43,327 nt of DNA from Thermoproteota archaeon (GTDB lineage: Archaea > Korarchaeota > Korarchaeia > Korarchaeales > Korarchaeaceae), in contig JALWYH010000108.1 of NCBI GenBank assembly GCA_027078475.1, positions 1 through 43,327 of the forward strand, given 5' to 3'. Both the position numbers and the translations under genes were made by a program. The notes beneath the pieces are model-generated. The model was not told where the DNA came from, did no database searches, and saw only the letters and a list, made by a program, of their open reading frames with translations. Each line of letters starts with the position of its first letter. Position 1 is the first letter of the stretch. Below are positions 7,258 through 15,550 of the stretch, piece after piece.

Positions 7258-7400
7258 CCGATCAATCGGCCTCGGACAGCTAGGCAAGGCCCACGCTCGG
7301 TGTGAGCTGGGAACTCCATCTCCAGACTAGGATTCGTTGATGTTCGCTCTCCTCATCGCGTGGGCCATCTAATGTTGATCTTAAGTCATTTTTTAAGATT
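7258..7400 (+). ncRNA. Candidate structured RNA in a gene-free gap (strand uncertain)
   Basis: The 236 bases between tRNA-Met and the Yip1-like gene contain no convincing ORF but are unusually rich in inverted repeats. There is CCGAT-CA-ATCGG (7258-7269). A perfect 9-bp pair GGCCCACGC (7288-7296) / GCGTGGGCC (7358-7366) encloses 61 bases with smaller helices such as GATG...CATC. An AT-rich hairpin ATCTTAA/TTAAGAT (7378-7384, 7393-7399) follows, with Ts in its loop. This layout would fit a small structured RNA followed by a terminator. No C/D or H/ACA boxes were found. Speculative. Confidence 0.3.
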
Positions 7401-7407
7401 ATTGAGG

Positions 7408-7421
7408 CATTTTTAACTTAC
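7408..7421 (+). promoter_or_regulatory. TATA-like promoter of the Yip1-like gene
   Basis: GCATTTTTAACTTA lies about 25 bases upstream of the GTG at 7439. This suggests a leaderless or very short-leader transcript. Confidence 0.5.
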
Positions 7422-7438
7422 ACGCGAACGATGGGACG

Positions 7439-8164
7439 GTGATCCATTTGGGCTTCGAAATATCCGATGAATTCGGGGAGGAGATTCCCTACTCCCTGTC
7501 CGATTATCTGCTGCAGCCGGTGAGGCTTACTGCATCCACCTTCAGAGCAATGGTCGTGAAGCCGAAGCTCAAGTACTGGCTGGTAGCCCTCCTGATAGGG
7601 TCGGCATTCACCGGACTTGGCCTCTGGATGCTATTCCAGAAGCTCGAGATAGATATAGTCGCGGGAGGGAGTAACATCCCAGAGGAGGCTTTGGAGGCAG
7701 CCAAGGGCATGATGAACATGTTCCTCAAGAACCCGGCCATAATCTACGTGGAGGCCCTTATCTCGGAGCTCTTCATCCAAGTGGTTGCGGCCGTCATTCT
7801 CTTCGTTCTCGTGAAGCTGATGTCCGGTGAAGGGGGGTTCTCCGCGGCTTTAATGGTCATGGGTCTGAAAAACATCCCATCGATCCTTTCCGGGATCTTA
7901 TTGGCTTATGTCGGGTTCGTCATGCCCCCTATCAGGTGGGAGATCGACATCTCATCCGGCAGTGCAGCGGGGCTGGGAGGATCGATGCCGCGCAGCCTTG
8001 AAATTCAGCAGGGAGCTTTGAACATGCTCGTCTCACTGTGGACCGTCACAATAATTTACATGGCTTGTAGGCACGGATTCAGGATGGGGAAGGGGAGTTC
8101 CTTCATAGCGGCAGCTGTGATGTGGATCGTTCTCAACTTCACGATGCTACTCAGCCTGATCTAG
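7439..8164 (+). CDS. Yip1-like integral membrane protein
   Basis: A 241-residue membrane protein. After a cytoplasmic N-terminus (about 1-45) five hydrophobic segments are visible, roughly at 47-67, 98-122, 130-160, 195-210 and 220-240. The order (short soluble head, a wide loop after the first helix, then closely spaced helices) and the phrase LLQPVRLTASTFRAM resemble the Yip1 domain family seen in many archaea, whose role is unknown. The GTG start is chosen for its TATA spacing; an out-of-frame ATG at 7431 stops at once. It is convergent with the prenyl synthase, leaving 13 bases between stops. Confidence 0.6.
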   Translation: MIHLGFEISDEFGEEIPYSLSDYLLQPVRLTASTFRAMVVKPKLKYWLVALLIGSAFTGLGLWMLFQKLEIDIVAGGSNIPEEALEAAKGMMNMFLKNPAIIYVEALISELFIQVVAAVILFVLVKLMSGEGGFSAALMVMGLKNIPSILSGILLAYVGFVMPPIRWEIDISSGSAAGLGGSMPRSLEIQQGALNMLVSLWTVTIIYMACRHGFRMGKGSSFIAAAVMWIVLNFTMLLSLI

Positions 8165-8177
8165 TTCTGCCCAGAAA

Positions 8178-9002
8178 CTACTCCTCTCTATTTATTGAGT
8201 AGAGGGCCAGATCCCTGAGTAGGGCCTTCTGGGGGGAGTCCTCCAGAACTTCCAATTTCTCCATGGCCTCCTCGGCCAAGTTGATGGCCATGCCTTCTAG
8301 GAGGTCCCTTAGCCCACCCTCACCCAGCAGGGACGTGAGCTCTCCAGGGGAGCCCCAGTCCATCAGATCATCCCTTATCTGGTAGGCCATCCCCAAGTAC
8401 AACCCGTAGAGCCCTAGGTCCTCCGACAGATCGGGCCTTCCAGCTATCACAGCCCCCAACGATGTGGCAGCCTCGAAGAGCACAGCGGTTTTGAATTTCA
8501 GGATCTCCAAGTACTGGTCTAGCGATATCCTCTCCCCTCTCTCTATTACTTGGACCTCCCTCATCTCACCTATGGACATGAGCTTCGAAGCCCTAGACAG
8601 TATCCTGCCCACTCTGCTGTCTTTATACCCGCTGGCTATGCCCAGCACAAGAGATAGTATGAAATCAGCCACCAACAGGGACATCTCGAACCCATATTTC
8701 CTGTGGAACGAGAACTCGCCCCTCCGCTTATCACTCCTATCTATCATGTCGTCGTGTATGAGCGACGCCGCGTGGATCAACTCTATAGCCGCAGCTGCTG
8801 GTCCCGGATTGCCGCCACCACCACATGCATCGTGAGTTATGAGCAGCAGCGCGGGCCTCACCTTCTTTCCCCCATCAAGGAATTTCTTTAAGGGGAGGTA
8901 GAAAGGGGAGTCTGACTCGGCCTCTAAAACCTCACCTACGGCAATCCTGGCCGCGCTGACGTAGTGCTCCAGCGATGATTTTATGCGGTCCTTGAGTGCT
9001 AT
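8178..9002 (-). CDS. Short polyprenyl (geranylgeranyl-type) diphosphate synthase with apparent AUA start
   Basis: A trans-isoprenyl diphosphate synthase adding IPP to allylic diphosphates for archaeal lipids. The motif GGKKVRP (44-50), the first Asp-rich motif DDMID (84-88) and the second DDLMD (211-215) are present. The frame is open back to a stop at 9011-9009 but holds no ATG, GTG or TTG before residue 48. A GTG there (8861) would cut off GGKKVRP. A strong GAGGTGA lies 6 bases before an AUA codon at 9002, which I take as the start (274 aa). After the second DDxxD only 59 residues remain, and the usual Lys-containing GK...KTLP segment is missing. Confidence 0.75.
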   Translation of the reverse strand: MALKDRIKSSLEHYVSAARIAVGEVLEAESDSPFYLPLKKFLDGGKKVRPALLLITHDACGGGGNPGPAAAAIELIHAASLIHDDMIDRSDKRRGEFSFHRKYGFEMSLLVADFILSLVLGIASGYKDSRVGRILSRASKLMSIGEMREVQVIERGERISLDQYLEILKFKTAVLFEAATSLGAVIAGRPDLSEDLGLYGLYLGMAYQIRDDLMDWGSPGELTSLLGEGGLRDLLEGMAINLAEEAMEKLEVLEDSPQKALLRDLALYSINREE

Positions 9003-9031
9003 GAGCGCTCACCTCAGTAGTGGCTGCCTCC

Positions 9032-9775
9032 TCACTCCTCTAAAATAATGCTCCTCCTCTTAACCACCCTGTCGGGGTGCACCACTATTCCATTATCCGT
9101 AATCTCGAAGGGATGCCTCCTCATTGAGTGGGCCGTTCCCCTCATCTTCCAGATTATGAGGCTCCTGACAAGCTCACCATCCCACTCGTCCAGATCGAGC
9201 CTAATTATCCCATCCGCCGCGTGTTCCACCCCGGGACCCCCGAATCCCCTCTCTGTGACTCCAACCTGACTTATCAGGATCGAGGTGGTCCCAGTCCCAG
9301 AAAGAACCTTCTTCAGGAGGAGGACCGTCTTCCTAGCCACTACGGGCTTGGTCAGGTAGAGTGCCGTCACTGAGTCCACAACTACCCTAACGGCTCCCAC
9401 ATCACTTATTGCCGCCTTCATTTGATCTATCAGACTGTGGACGTCCTCGGGATCGGTGACCACGTACTTCTCCCTCTTAGCAGCGCCGCCTATGCCCCCC
9501 GTGTAAGCGTCAACTATAGCGAACCTACCCTCCTCCTCAAAGGGTCTGGGATCCCACCCGAAGGCGGACATGTTGACCCTGACCTGCACCGGGTGCTCCT
9601 CCAAGGCAACGTAGACCCCAGGCTCTCCGCTCTTAAGGCCGTTGTATAGATACTGCATACCGAAGATCGTCTTTCCGGTCCCGGGACCTCCTGAGAGCAG
9701 CACAACATTCCTCTCGGGTATACCGCCGTTCAGGAGCTCGTCCATGCCGGGTATCCCAGTCTTTACCCTCCTCAT
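9032..9775 (-). CDS. KaiC/RadA-like RecA-superfamily ATPase
   Basis: A 247-residue single KaiC-type ATPase domain. Walker A is GGPGTGKT (29-36), the catalytic-type Glu pair is in VALEEHP (56-62), and the Walker B-like strand is VVVDSVTAL (about 130-138). The C-terminal part has [10 protein letters not shown] and a basic tail RVVKRRS. Such single-domain KaiC homologues are abundant in archaea and are thought to act in signalling or as ATP-driven scaffolds; the partner is unknown. The ATG at 9775 lies about 27 bases from the central TATA (9801-9806). The stop is 29 bases before the prenyl synthase start, so the two are probably one transcript. Confidence 0.88.
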   Translation of the reverse strand: MRRVKTGIPGMDELLNGGIPERNVVLLSGGPGTGKTIFGMQYLYNGLKSGEPGVYVALEEHPVQVRVNMSAFGWDPRPFEEEGRFAIVDAYTGGIGGAAKREKYVVTDPEDVHSLIDQMKAAISDVGAVRVVVDSVTALYLTKPVVARKTVLLLKKVLSGTGTTSILISQVGVTERGFGGPGVEHAADGIIRLDLDEWDGELVRSLIIWKMRGTAHSMRRHPFEITDNGIVVHPDRVVKRRSIILEE

Positions 9776-9796
9776 ATTGTCTCACCCTAAACAATC

Positions 9797-9809
9797 TATC
9801 TTTAAAGTA
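9797..9809. promoter_or_regulatory. Shared symmetric TATA element between divergent genes
   Basis: The self-complementary TTTAAA core (9801-9806), within TCTTTAAAGT, lies 28 bases from the ATG at 9775 (minus) and 27 from the GTG at 9831 (plus; ATG 9837 is in the same frame). Both transcripts would be leaderless or nearly so. Confidence 0.6.
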
Positions 9810-9836
9810 AGTAATAATGTCACCTCCGATGTGAAA

Positions 9837-11261
9837 ATGAAGTTGTTATCGATGGACGAGGCAAGCCTGAGGAGGGCTCTCAAGAGGGGTGAAGTGACCG
9901 TTTCTGTGTATGGTCTGGGCCACGTTGGTTCACCCATACTAGCCGCGTGGCTGCAGGCAGGGGCTAGGGGAATAGGGGTCGATATAGATGAGGAGAAGAT
10001 ATCTAAACTAAACAGGGGAGAATCACCTGTGGATGAGCCCTGCCTCTCTGACGTTTTCAGGAGAGCTCTCGAGGAGGGCAGGCTCAGCGCTACCACCGAC
10101 GGTAAATCAGCATCTAGCGAATCCCAAGTTAAGATAATAGCCGTTCCTACACTGGTCGACCAGGGAGGCAGGCCCAGCCTGGGAGCCATAGAGAGCGCGG
10201 CGGCATCCATCGCTGGAGGATTGAAGGTAGGTGACTTGGTAATACTGGAGAGCAGCGTCCCTCCGGGGACCACCAGAACCGTTGTGAAGCCCATACTTGA
10301 GAGGATAAGCGGTCTCAGGGCGGGATCTGATTTCGGACTAGTCTACAGCCCGGAAAGGATATCAGAAGGGAGGGCCCTCAGGGACATAGTAGAGTCCTAC
10401 CCCAAAATAGTCGGCGGGCTCGACGAGAGGAGCTCTAAGGTGGCGGCAGCCCTTTACTCAGTTGTAGCCAAGAGAGGAGTGATAAAACTGTCCAACGATG
10501 TGGCGGCTGAATTAGAGAAGCTAGCTGAGGGCGTCTACCGGGACGTCAACATCGCCTTGGCCAACGAGCTGGCTGGCCTGTGCAGGGACTTGGGGGTAGA
10601 CTATGAGGAGGTAAGGCTAGCCGCCAACAGCCAGCCCTACTCCCACCTCCACAGGCCTGGAACCGGGGTTGGGGGGTTATGCATCCCCATATATCCCAAA
10701 TTCCTCATATGGAGGGCTCGCGCGGTTGGCAGGAATCTCCCACTGACCACAACTGCGAGGAGAGTTAATGAGGATATGCCAGCCGAGGTGGCTGATCTGG
10801 TCAGGGAAGGGGTGGAGAGACTCAATCTTTCTGATCCTAGGATCACCATACTTGGACTCGCCTTCAGGGGGGACGTGCCCGACACCCGGCTCTCCCCAAC
10901 GTACGACTTGGTGAGGGAGATCGTATCCATGGGATTCAGAGACCTAGTGGTGCACGATCCCCTCATTAAAGAAGACGACATGCTGTCAGGGATGGGCATC
11001 TCTTTAGTGAATGACTTGAGTGAGGCGCTGAGCGGTGCGGAGGTGGCAGTAATCTCCACGGATCACTCGGCCTACAGGATGAGATCCAGCGAGTTGTTCA
11101 GCCTTTCAAAGGATCTCAGACTGGTGATAGATGGCAGGCACGTCATAGATGTGGATTCCCTCCCGCCCGGCTCCTTATACGTTGGTGTGGGTAGGCCTTG
11201 GATGGGAGGGAAGGGATCTCCCCAGCCTCCTAGCAAGGGCGATGGTGAAGACCTCCACTAG
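9837..11261 (+). CDS. UDP-sugar (UDP-N-acetylmannosamine/UDP-glucose type) dehydrogenase
   Basis: A 474-residue NAD-dependent four-electron dehydrogenase that oxidises the C6 alcohol of a UDP-sugar to a uronate, for glycan or S-layer sugars. It has a Rossmann motif VYGLGHVG (24-31) and YSPERISEG (170-178). The catalytic Cys282 is in GGLCIPIYPK. A second Rossmann region begins ITILGLAFRGDVPDTR. The GG-C-IP form and YSPER are closer to WecC (ManNAc dehydrogenase) than to UDP-glucose dehydrogenase. The frame extends far upstream, but the TATA position argues for GTG 9831 or ATG 9837. The last 87 bases overlap the convergent aldolase gene, giving a Gly/Pro-rich tail. Confidence 0.85.
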   Translation: MKLLSMDEASLRRALKRGEVTVSVYGLGHVGSPILAAWLQAGARGIGVDIDEEKISKLNRGESPVDEPCLSDVFRRALEEGRLSATTDGKSASSESQVKIIAVPTLVDQGGRPSLGAIESAAASIAGGLKVGDLVILESSVPPGTTRTVVKPILERISGLRAGSDFGLVYSPERISEGRALRDIVESYPKIVGGLDERSSKVAAALYSVVAKRGVIKLSNDVAAELEKLAEGVYRDVNIALANELAGLCRDLGVDYEEVRLAANSQPYSHLHRPGTGVGGLCIPIYPKFLIWRARAVGRNLPLTTTARRVNEDMPAEVADLVREGVERLNLSDPRITILGLAFRGDVPDTRLSPTYDLVREIVSMGFRDLVVHDPLIKEDDMLSGMGISLVNDLSEALSGAEVAVISTDHSAYRMRSSELFSLSKDLRLVIDGRHVIDVDSLPPGSLYVGVGRPWMGGKGSPQPPSKGDGEDLH

Positions 11262-11816
11262 GGAATCCATGGAAGCCAGTGCCATCCAAGGATTGATCGA
11301 AGCGACGAAGGGACCATGCCTGAGCACAATAACGGCATTAGCCTCCATCATGGCCTCTGAAACAGCCATAGCTAGATCCTCCGTTCCGTAGGGCCTCCAG
11401 GGAACCACCCTCACATCCCTTAGGAGAACCCTAGCCTCCTCGGTCCAGTCTTCCTCATCCAAGGGAAGGAGGGTGGCTCGATCTAGGGAGTCGCCCACTA
11501 GTGAGGCCGTCATTCCTGTGATGAGAGGATGATGGCAGTGGAGGATCGCATTCAGATCCGGCCTAGTCTCGTATATCCTGAGATGGAGCCTCCACTCTGA
11601 GCTAGGTCTTCCTCTCCCACTTAAAACCCTGCCCTCGGAGTCGATGAGCAGGATATCCCTCTCTCCGAGCCTGCCTTTGAACTTCCCCGACGGGGTTATA
11701 AGGAATCCCTCTTCCACCCTCAGGCTGGCGTTCCCTCCCGCCCCCGTCGTGTAACCTCTCTCGTAGGCCAGCCTCATTATCTCCGCTAGATCGGAGGCCC
11801 TACCAGTAGGGTCCAT
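11175..11816 (-). CDS. Class II aldolase/adducin-family protein (fuculose-phosphate aldolase-like)
   Basis: A 213-residue zinc-dependent class II aldolase. GNAS (28-31) and TPSG (41-44) bind the phosphate. SSEWRLH (72-78) carries the catalytic-type Glu74. The HxH metal ligands are in LHCHHP (92-97; His93, His95), with the third His167 in LRHGPF. Family members cleave fuculose- or ribulose-1-phosphate to a phosphorylated ketone and an aldehyde. In archaea this has been linked to sugar salvage and sometimes to cofactor synthesis; the substrate cannot be read from sequence. The start lies inside the 3' end of the rhomboid gene (17-base overlap), so the two are co-translated. Confidence 0.87.
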   Translation of the reverse strand: MDPTGRASDLAEIMRLAYERGYTTGAGGNASLRVEEGFLITPSGKFKGRLGERDILLIDSEGRVLSGRGRPSSEWRLHLRIYETRPDLNAILHCHHPLITGMTASLVGDSLDRATLLPLDEEDWTEEARVLLRDVRVVPWRPYGTEDLAMAVSEAMMEANAVIVLRHGPFVASINPWMALASMDSLVEVFTIALARRLGRSLPSHPRPTHTNV

Positions 11817-12495
11817 GACGATACCTCTCCATCATCCAGAGGCGCCTCATGTACCTGACCCTATGGCGGTATGGATAGGCTATCAGCAGGCCAGCCAGAA
11901 AACCTCCCACGTGGGCCCAATAGGCCACTCCTGTTTGTTCGCCAGCCACCAGACCTGGGATCAGCTGCCAGATGAACCAGAAAGTTATGTAATATTTGGC
12001 CGGAATGGGCTCCACGGTAACGAAATACCAGATGAAGATGGCCGTCATTATCCTAGCTCTTGGATAAAACACGAGATAGGCCCCTAAGACTCCGCTTATG
12101 GCCCCGCTGGCTCCAACAGCTGGTATGGGGGATAGCGGGTAAACGGTCATGTGGAGGAAGCTCGCCGCCAAACCGGAGATCAGGTAGAATATCAAGTACT
12201 TAAGGTGACCGAATGCCGCCTCCACATTATCCCCGAATATGTAGAGGAATAACATGTTACCCAGCAGATGAAGCCAGCCACCGTGGAGAAACATGGAGGT
12301 GAAGAGCCGGTAAGCATTTGCCGTAGGGTCCCCCAAGAAGAGCCGGGGAATGAACCCGTATTCGTAAATTATTAGATCGAACCTTTCGGGCCCCCCAGCT
12401 ATTTCCCACAGGAAGACCAAGGTGTTGATCAGAATGAGTCCGTAGGTCACCCAAGGAGTTATAGGACTGGGATTCTCGTCCTTCAGTGGAAACAA
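11800..12495 (-). CDS. Rhomboid-family intramembrane serine protease
   Basis: A 231-residue rhomboid with six hydrophobic segments. The catalytic Ser130 is in GASGAISG and the His195 partner is in AYWAHVGGF. The oxyanion-side loop HGGWLHLLGN (71-80) carries the conserved His76 and Asn80. All residues needed for membrane-embedded proteolysis are present. The TTG at 12495 is favoured by the Shine-Dalgarno GGAGG 8 bases before it. The C-terminus ends in a short basic, Tyr/Arg-rich tail. It is followed by the overlapping aldolase gene. A 7-bp inverted repeat lies upstream. Confidence 0.93.
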   Translation of the reverse strand: MFPLKDENPSPITPWVTYGLILINTLVFLWEIAGGPERFDLIIYEYGFIPRLFLGDPTANAYRLFTSMFLHGGWLHLLGNMLFLYIFGDNVEAAFGHLKYLIFYLISGLAASFLHMTVYPLSPIPAVGASGAISGVLGAYLVFYPRARIMTAIFIWYFVTVEPIPAKYYITFWFIWQLIPGLVAGEQTGVAYWAHVGGFLAGLLIAYPYRHRVRYMRRLWMMERYRHGPYW

Positions 12496-12521
12496 GGGAT
12501 CATCCTCCCGAAGGGCTCAGC

Positions 12522-12539
12522 TGACCCTCTTCAGGGTCA
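12522..12539. promoter_or_regulatory. Inverted repeat upstream of rhomboid gene
   Basis: TGACCCT-CTTC-AGGGTCA is a perfect 7-bp inverted repeat, 27-44 bases before the rhomboid start and after the korC stop. It could be an operator or a terminator hairpin of the kor operon. There is no T-run on either side. Confidence 0.35.
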
Positions 12540-12601
12540 TGTAAACCCTCTTGCCGAATACTCATCATGGCCCCATGGAAAATTGGGAGGGAGGGGGAAT
12601 C

Positions 12602-13162
12602 TTAAACCTTTACCCCCTCTAGGAGGGACCTACCTATCTCCCTCCCTCTATCAACGGCCCTCAAATTGAGTTCAATGAACTGCGGCTTGACCATCCTCCT
12701 TATTGCCTCTTTCAGGTTCTCCAGAGGAATGATGCCCGACACGGTCACGAATACCCCCAGCATCAGCATATTGGCCACCAGCCTGTTGCCCAGCTTCTCA
12801 GCCTCATCCGTAGCTGGTATCTTATATATGGCCCTCACCTTCCCCTCCACCGGGCCGAAGTACTTTATCATGGAAGAATCGGCCAGTAGCACGGTCTTGT
12901 CTAGGGGATATCTCTTGGAGAAGGTATTGAGGGACATCTGATTCATGGCTATCCAGTAATCCGGACTTATTATCTTGGGATAGTCTATTTCCTCGTCTGA
13001 GATAACCACCTCCGACCTCGTGGATCCGAGTCTAGCCTCGGGACCGTAGGTGTATGTGGCAGCCGCGTAGTAATTGCTCAACACGGACGCCTGGGAGAGT
13101 ACGGCGCCGGAGAGCACCACACCCTGTCCTCCAAAACCGGATATCATCACCTCAATCCTCAA
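12602..13162 (-). CDS. korC: 2-oxoacid:ferredoxin oxidoreductase, gamma subunit
   Basis: The 186-residue gamma subunit of a 2-oxoglutarate (or related 2-oxoacid) ferredoxin oxidoreductase, which decarboxylates the acid to acyl-CoA and reduces ferredoxin in the cytoplasm. It starts with the family signature IEVMISGFGGQG (3-14) and contains YGPEARLGST and a late helix with IPLENLKEAI. The TTG start overlaps the end of korD by 11 bases. ATG 13147 would remove the first beta strand, so TTG is preferred. It is the last gene of the korA-korB-korD-korC cluster. Confidence 0.92.
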   Translation of the reverse strand: MRIEVMISGFGGQGVVLSGAVLSQASVLSNYYAAATYTYGPEARLGSTRSEVVISDEEIDYPKIISPDYWIAMNQMSLNTFSKRYPLDKTVLLADSSMIKYFGPVEGKVRAIYKIPATDEAEKLGNRLVANMLMLGVFVTVSGIIPLENLKEAIRRMVKPQFIELNLRAVDRGREIGRSLLEGVKV

Positions 13163-13490
13163 GCCACCACACCCCCTTGCTGACTATCTCATCTCTCTTC
13201 TTCACCCTCTCTAGCCAGGGCTTCTCGTACCTCTCCTCAACCTCCAGGAGTTCCTTCTCCTCCTTCTCGTCCACTATTACTTGGAGGGCGAAGTCCGGGC
13301 AATACCACTCGCAGAGCCTGCATGCCCTGCATTGATCTATTTTGGCCGCGTAAGGCTTCTTCACACCCCTCCAGTTCCTCTCCTGGCTTATATCCAGGAC
13401 ATCCCAGGGACAGGCCCATATGCAAAGGTAGCAGCCCTTGCACAGCTTATCACTGACCGCTATCTGCTGAACCTTGACCGGAGATGCCAT
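13152..13490 (-). CDS. korD: 2-oxoacid:ferredoxin oxidoreductase, ferredoxin-like delta subunit
   Basis: A 112-residue 2[4Fe-4S] ferredoxin subunit with two CxxCxxCxxxCP motifs, CKGCYLCIWACP and CRACRLCEWYCP. It passes electrons from the TPP-bearing subunit to free ferredoxin. I chose ATG 13490 because GGAGGTGA ends 5 bases before it; an in-frame GTG at 13499 lies inside that Shine-Dalgarno. It has a long charged C-terminal helix (KEEKELLEVEERYEK). It lies between korB (5 bases upstream) and korC (overlap). Confidence 0.93.
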   Translation of the reverse strand: MASPVKVQQIAVSDKLCKGCYLCIWACPWDVLDISQERNWRGVKKPYAAKIDQCRACRLCEWYCPDFALQVIVDEKEEKELLEVEERYEKPWLERVKKRDEIVSKGVWWLED

Positions 13491-13495
13491 GACCT

Positions 13496-14347
13496 TCACC
13501 TCCCACCTCCTCTTGCCCTCTCCTCCAGCTCCTTCAGCCTCTCCGTATACTCCTTCCTATCAGTCCTGTGCAGGTACTCGCCCACCACTATCTTTCCCCT
13601 GAGCTCCTCGGGGTTTTTGCTCTTGGCGACTCCTAGGGGTATCGAGTTCTCCTTGAACCACTGGAGCATGTCTCTAGGGTCTGGCCTATTGAGTATGTAT
13701 CTTCCAGCGTAGGTGGGGCACTGGAATACTATCTCCACAGCCGCGAATCCCTTGTGCTTCACCGCCTTCTTTATGCTATTCTTAGCCTGTATGAAATGAT
13801 AGGTCGTCCATCTGGCCAGATATGTGGCGCCTGCAGCCTTCAGCAGTTCCATAAGATCGAAGTTGGGCTCTATGTTCCCGTAGGGGGTTGTGTTGGTCCG
13901 GGCTCCCTCGGGCGTGGTCGGCGCCATCTGGCCGCCCGTTAGGGAGTAGAGCATGTTGGTGGCTATTATTGCCGTGATGCCTATGTTCCTTCTGGCGGCG
14001 TGTATCAAGTGGTTGCCCCCTATTCCCATGCTGTCCCCATCTCCCATCACCACCACCACATTGAGGTCAGGTCTGGAGACCTTCAGGGCGGTGGCGAAAG
14101 CCAAGGCCCTCCCGTGAAGGGTGTGAGCCGCATCCCTCCTAAAATAGAGGGGAGTCCAGCCCGAGCACCCTATACCAGACACGAAAACGGTTCTATCCCA
14201 CTCCTCCTGCCCCAGCTCCTCGAAGGCCATCAGGAGCATCCTCTCTATTATACCCAAGCCACAGCCCGGACAGAAGGCGTGGGGCATTATCTCGGTCCTC
14301 ATATACTTCTTGGCCAGGATATGCTCGAACTCTGCCTCTTGAATCAT
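13496..14347 (-). CDS. korB: 2-oxoacid:ferredoxin oxidoreductase, TPP-binding beta subunit
   Basis: The beta subunit carries thiamine diphosphate. Numbered from the upstream in-frame ATG at 14365, it shows HAFCPGCGLG (29-38) with the FeS/TPP-proximal Cys pair and the TPP motif GDGDSMGIGG (108-117). The Asn137 partner is in IIATNMLYSLTGGQ. A strong GAGGTGAT lies just before ATG 14347, five bases after the korA stop, so I use that start (283 aa). The 14365 ATG would overlap korA. With korA, korD and korC it forms a complete four-gene complex of the 2-oxoglutarate type rather than pyruvate-type PorABDG. Confidence 0.93.
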   Translation of the reverse strand: MIQEAEFEHILAKKYMRTEIMPHAFCPGCGLGIIERMLLMAFEELGQEEWDRTVFVSGIGCSGWTPLYFRRDAAHTLHGRALAFATALKVSRPDLNVVVVMGDGDSMGIGGNHLIHAARRNIGITAIIATNMLYSLTGGQMAPTTPEGARTNTTPYGNIEPNFDLMELLKAAGATYLARWTTYHFIQAKNSIKKAVKHKGFAAVEIVFQCPTYAGRYILNRPDPRDMLQWFKENSIPLGVAKSKNPEELRGKIVVGEYLHRTDRKEYTERLKELEERARGGGR

Positions 14348-14351
14348 AAGA

Positions 14352-15509
14352 TCACCTCGCGGCATTCTTTATTGCTGCCAAAATCTCATCTGGATGATGC
14401 AGCACCCCTCCCACCTTCGGGACGGAGAGTATCCTCGCGCGTCCCTTGGAGGCCCTGTCCACTTCCCTGACGATCTTCCCCATGTTCATCTCCGGGACGA
14501 CTATTGATCTCACTTGATTGGCCGTTCTCTCGATCAACCTGTCGTTGAAAGGCCATAGCGTTATCAACCTTATCAGACCAGCTCTTATCCCCTGCTTCCT
14601 AGCCTCCCTCACTGCCCTGAGGGCGGTCCTGGCGGTGGACCCGTAGGCAACCACTGCCACCTCGGCGTCATCCATGTACCTCTCCTCGTACATAGATATT
14701 CTCTCGACATTCTTCTCTATCTTGTAATACAGTCTCTTAATCATCCTCTCCGCCGCCGCGTGATCGGTGCCTATCCTGTGGCCGAACTCATCGTGCATAA
14801 CACTCTCCACCAGCACGTTGTAGCCCTCACCAAAGGCTGGCATGGGCGTCACCCACTCCCCGGGTTCGGGTAGGTACGGTATGTATCTCTCAGGAGGAAC
14901 GTCGGGCTTCCTTCTCTCAACGATCTCTATCTCATCGTACGGTGGAACCTTGACCGGTTCCCTCACGTGGGCTATGACTTCATCGGCAAGTATTATGACC
15001 GGATTCCTGTAGGTCTCCGCTAAGTTGAACGCCTTGATCGCTAGGTCAAACATGTCCTGAGCGCTAGAGGGAGCCAAGGCTATCGTGGCGTAATCACCGT
15101 GGCTCCCCCACCTAGCCTGCATCACATCTCCTTGGGATGGCAGGGTGACCAGCCCCGTGGAAGGGCCTCCTCTCTGAACATCCACTATCACTATGGGGGT
15201 TTCCGTGATTATCGCGTAACCAAGGCCCTCTTGCATCAGGGAGTACCCCGGCCCGCTGGTCGCGGTCATGGATTTCCTCCCAGCCCAAGATGCTCCAATG
15301 ATGGACATTATCGATGCAAGTTCGTCCTCCATCTGCATGAAAATACCGCCAACCTGGGGCATGCGCCTCGACATCCTCTCGGCGATCTCCGTCGCTGGTG
15401 TTATCGGGTAACCGGCAAAAAACCGGCAGCCCGCTATCAGTGCGCCCTCAACTATCGCCTCATCACCCTGCATCAGGTGGGTTCCAGGCTCGACATACAA
15501 GCCTAACAC
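14352..15509 (-). CDS. korA: 2-oxoacid:ferredoxin oxidoreductase, alpha subunit
   Basis: The 385-residue alpha subunit. It has GYPITPATEIAE (39-50) and MEDELASI for the TPP pyrimidine side. TSGPGYSLMQEGLG and the RGGPSTG loop are typical of KorA (2-oxoglutarate:ferredoxin oxidoreductase), and a transketolase-C-like domain lies at the end. Substrate preference between 2-oxoglutarate and branched acids is inferred, not shown. The GTG start is about 30 bases after a TATA-like box, so the kor genes seem to have their own promoter, separate from the PPAT gene 41 bases upstream. Confidence 0.92.
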   Translation of the reverse strand: MLGLYVEPGTHLMQGDEAIVEGALIAGCRFFAGYPITPATEIAERMSRRMPQVGGIFMQMEDELASIMSIIGASWAGRKSMTATSGPGYSLMQEGLGYAIITETPIVIVDVQRGGPSTGLVTLPSQGDVMQARWGSHGDYATIALAPSSAQDMFDLAIKAFNLAETYRNPVIILADEVIAHVREPVKVPPYDEIEIVERRKPDVPPERYIPYLPEPGEWVTPMPAFGEGYNVLVESVMHDEFGHRIGTDHAAAERMIKRLYYKIEKNVERISMYEERYMDDAEVAVVAYGSTARTALRAVREARKQGIRAGLIRLITLWPFNDRLIERTANQVRSIVVPEMNMGKIVREVDRASKGRARILSVPKVGGVLHHPDEILAAIKNAAR

Positions 15510-15534
15510 CGGCCGTAGCCCCTATCGAGTAGAA

Positions 15535-15547
15535 GAAAAATATAGCG
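15535..15547 (-). promoter_or_regulatory. TATA-like promoter of the kor operon
   Basis: Read on the minus strand, GCTATATTTTT lies about 30 bases before the korA GTG (15509). There is no other AT-rich stretch between the PPAT stop and korA. Confidence 0.55.
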
Positions 15548-15550
15548 CAT

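Noticed and set aside
7203-7438. C/D-box or H/ACA small RNA in the tRNA-Met/Yip1 gap
   Set aside because: No proper RUGAUGA/CUGA pairs on either strand, and no ACA after the 9-bp helix.
9642-9836. N-terminal extension of the UDP-sugar dehydrogenase over the KaiC-like gene
   Set aside because: It lies antisense to the start of a clear gene and upstream of the TATA box at 9801-9806.
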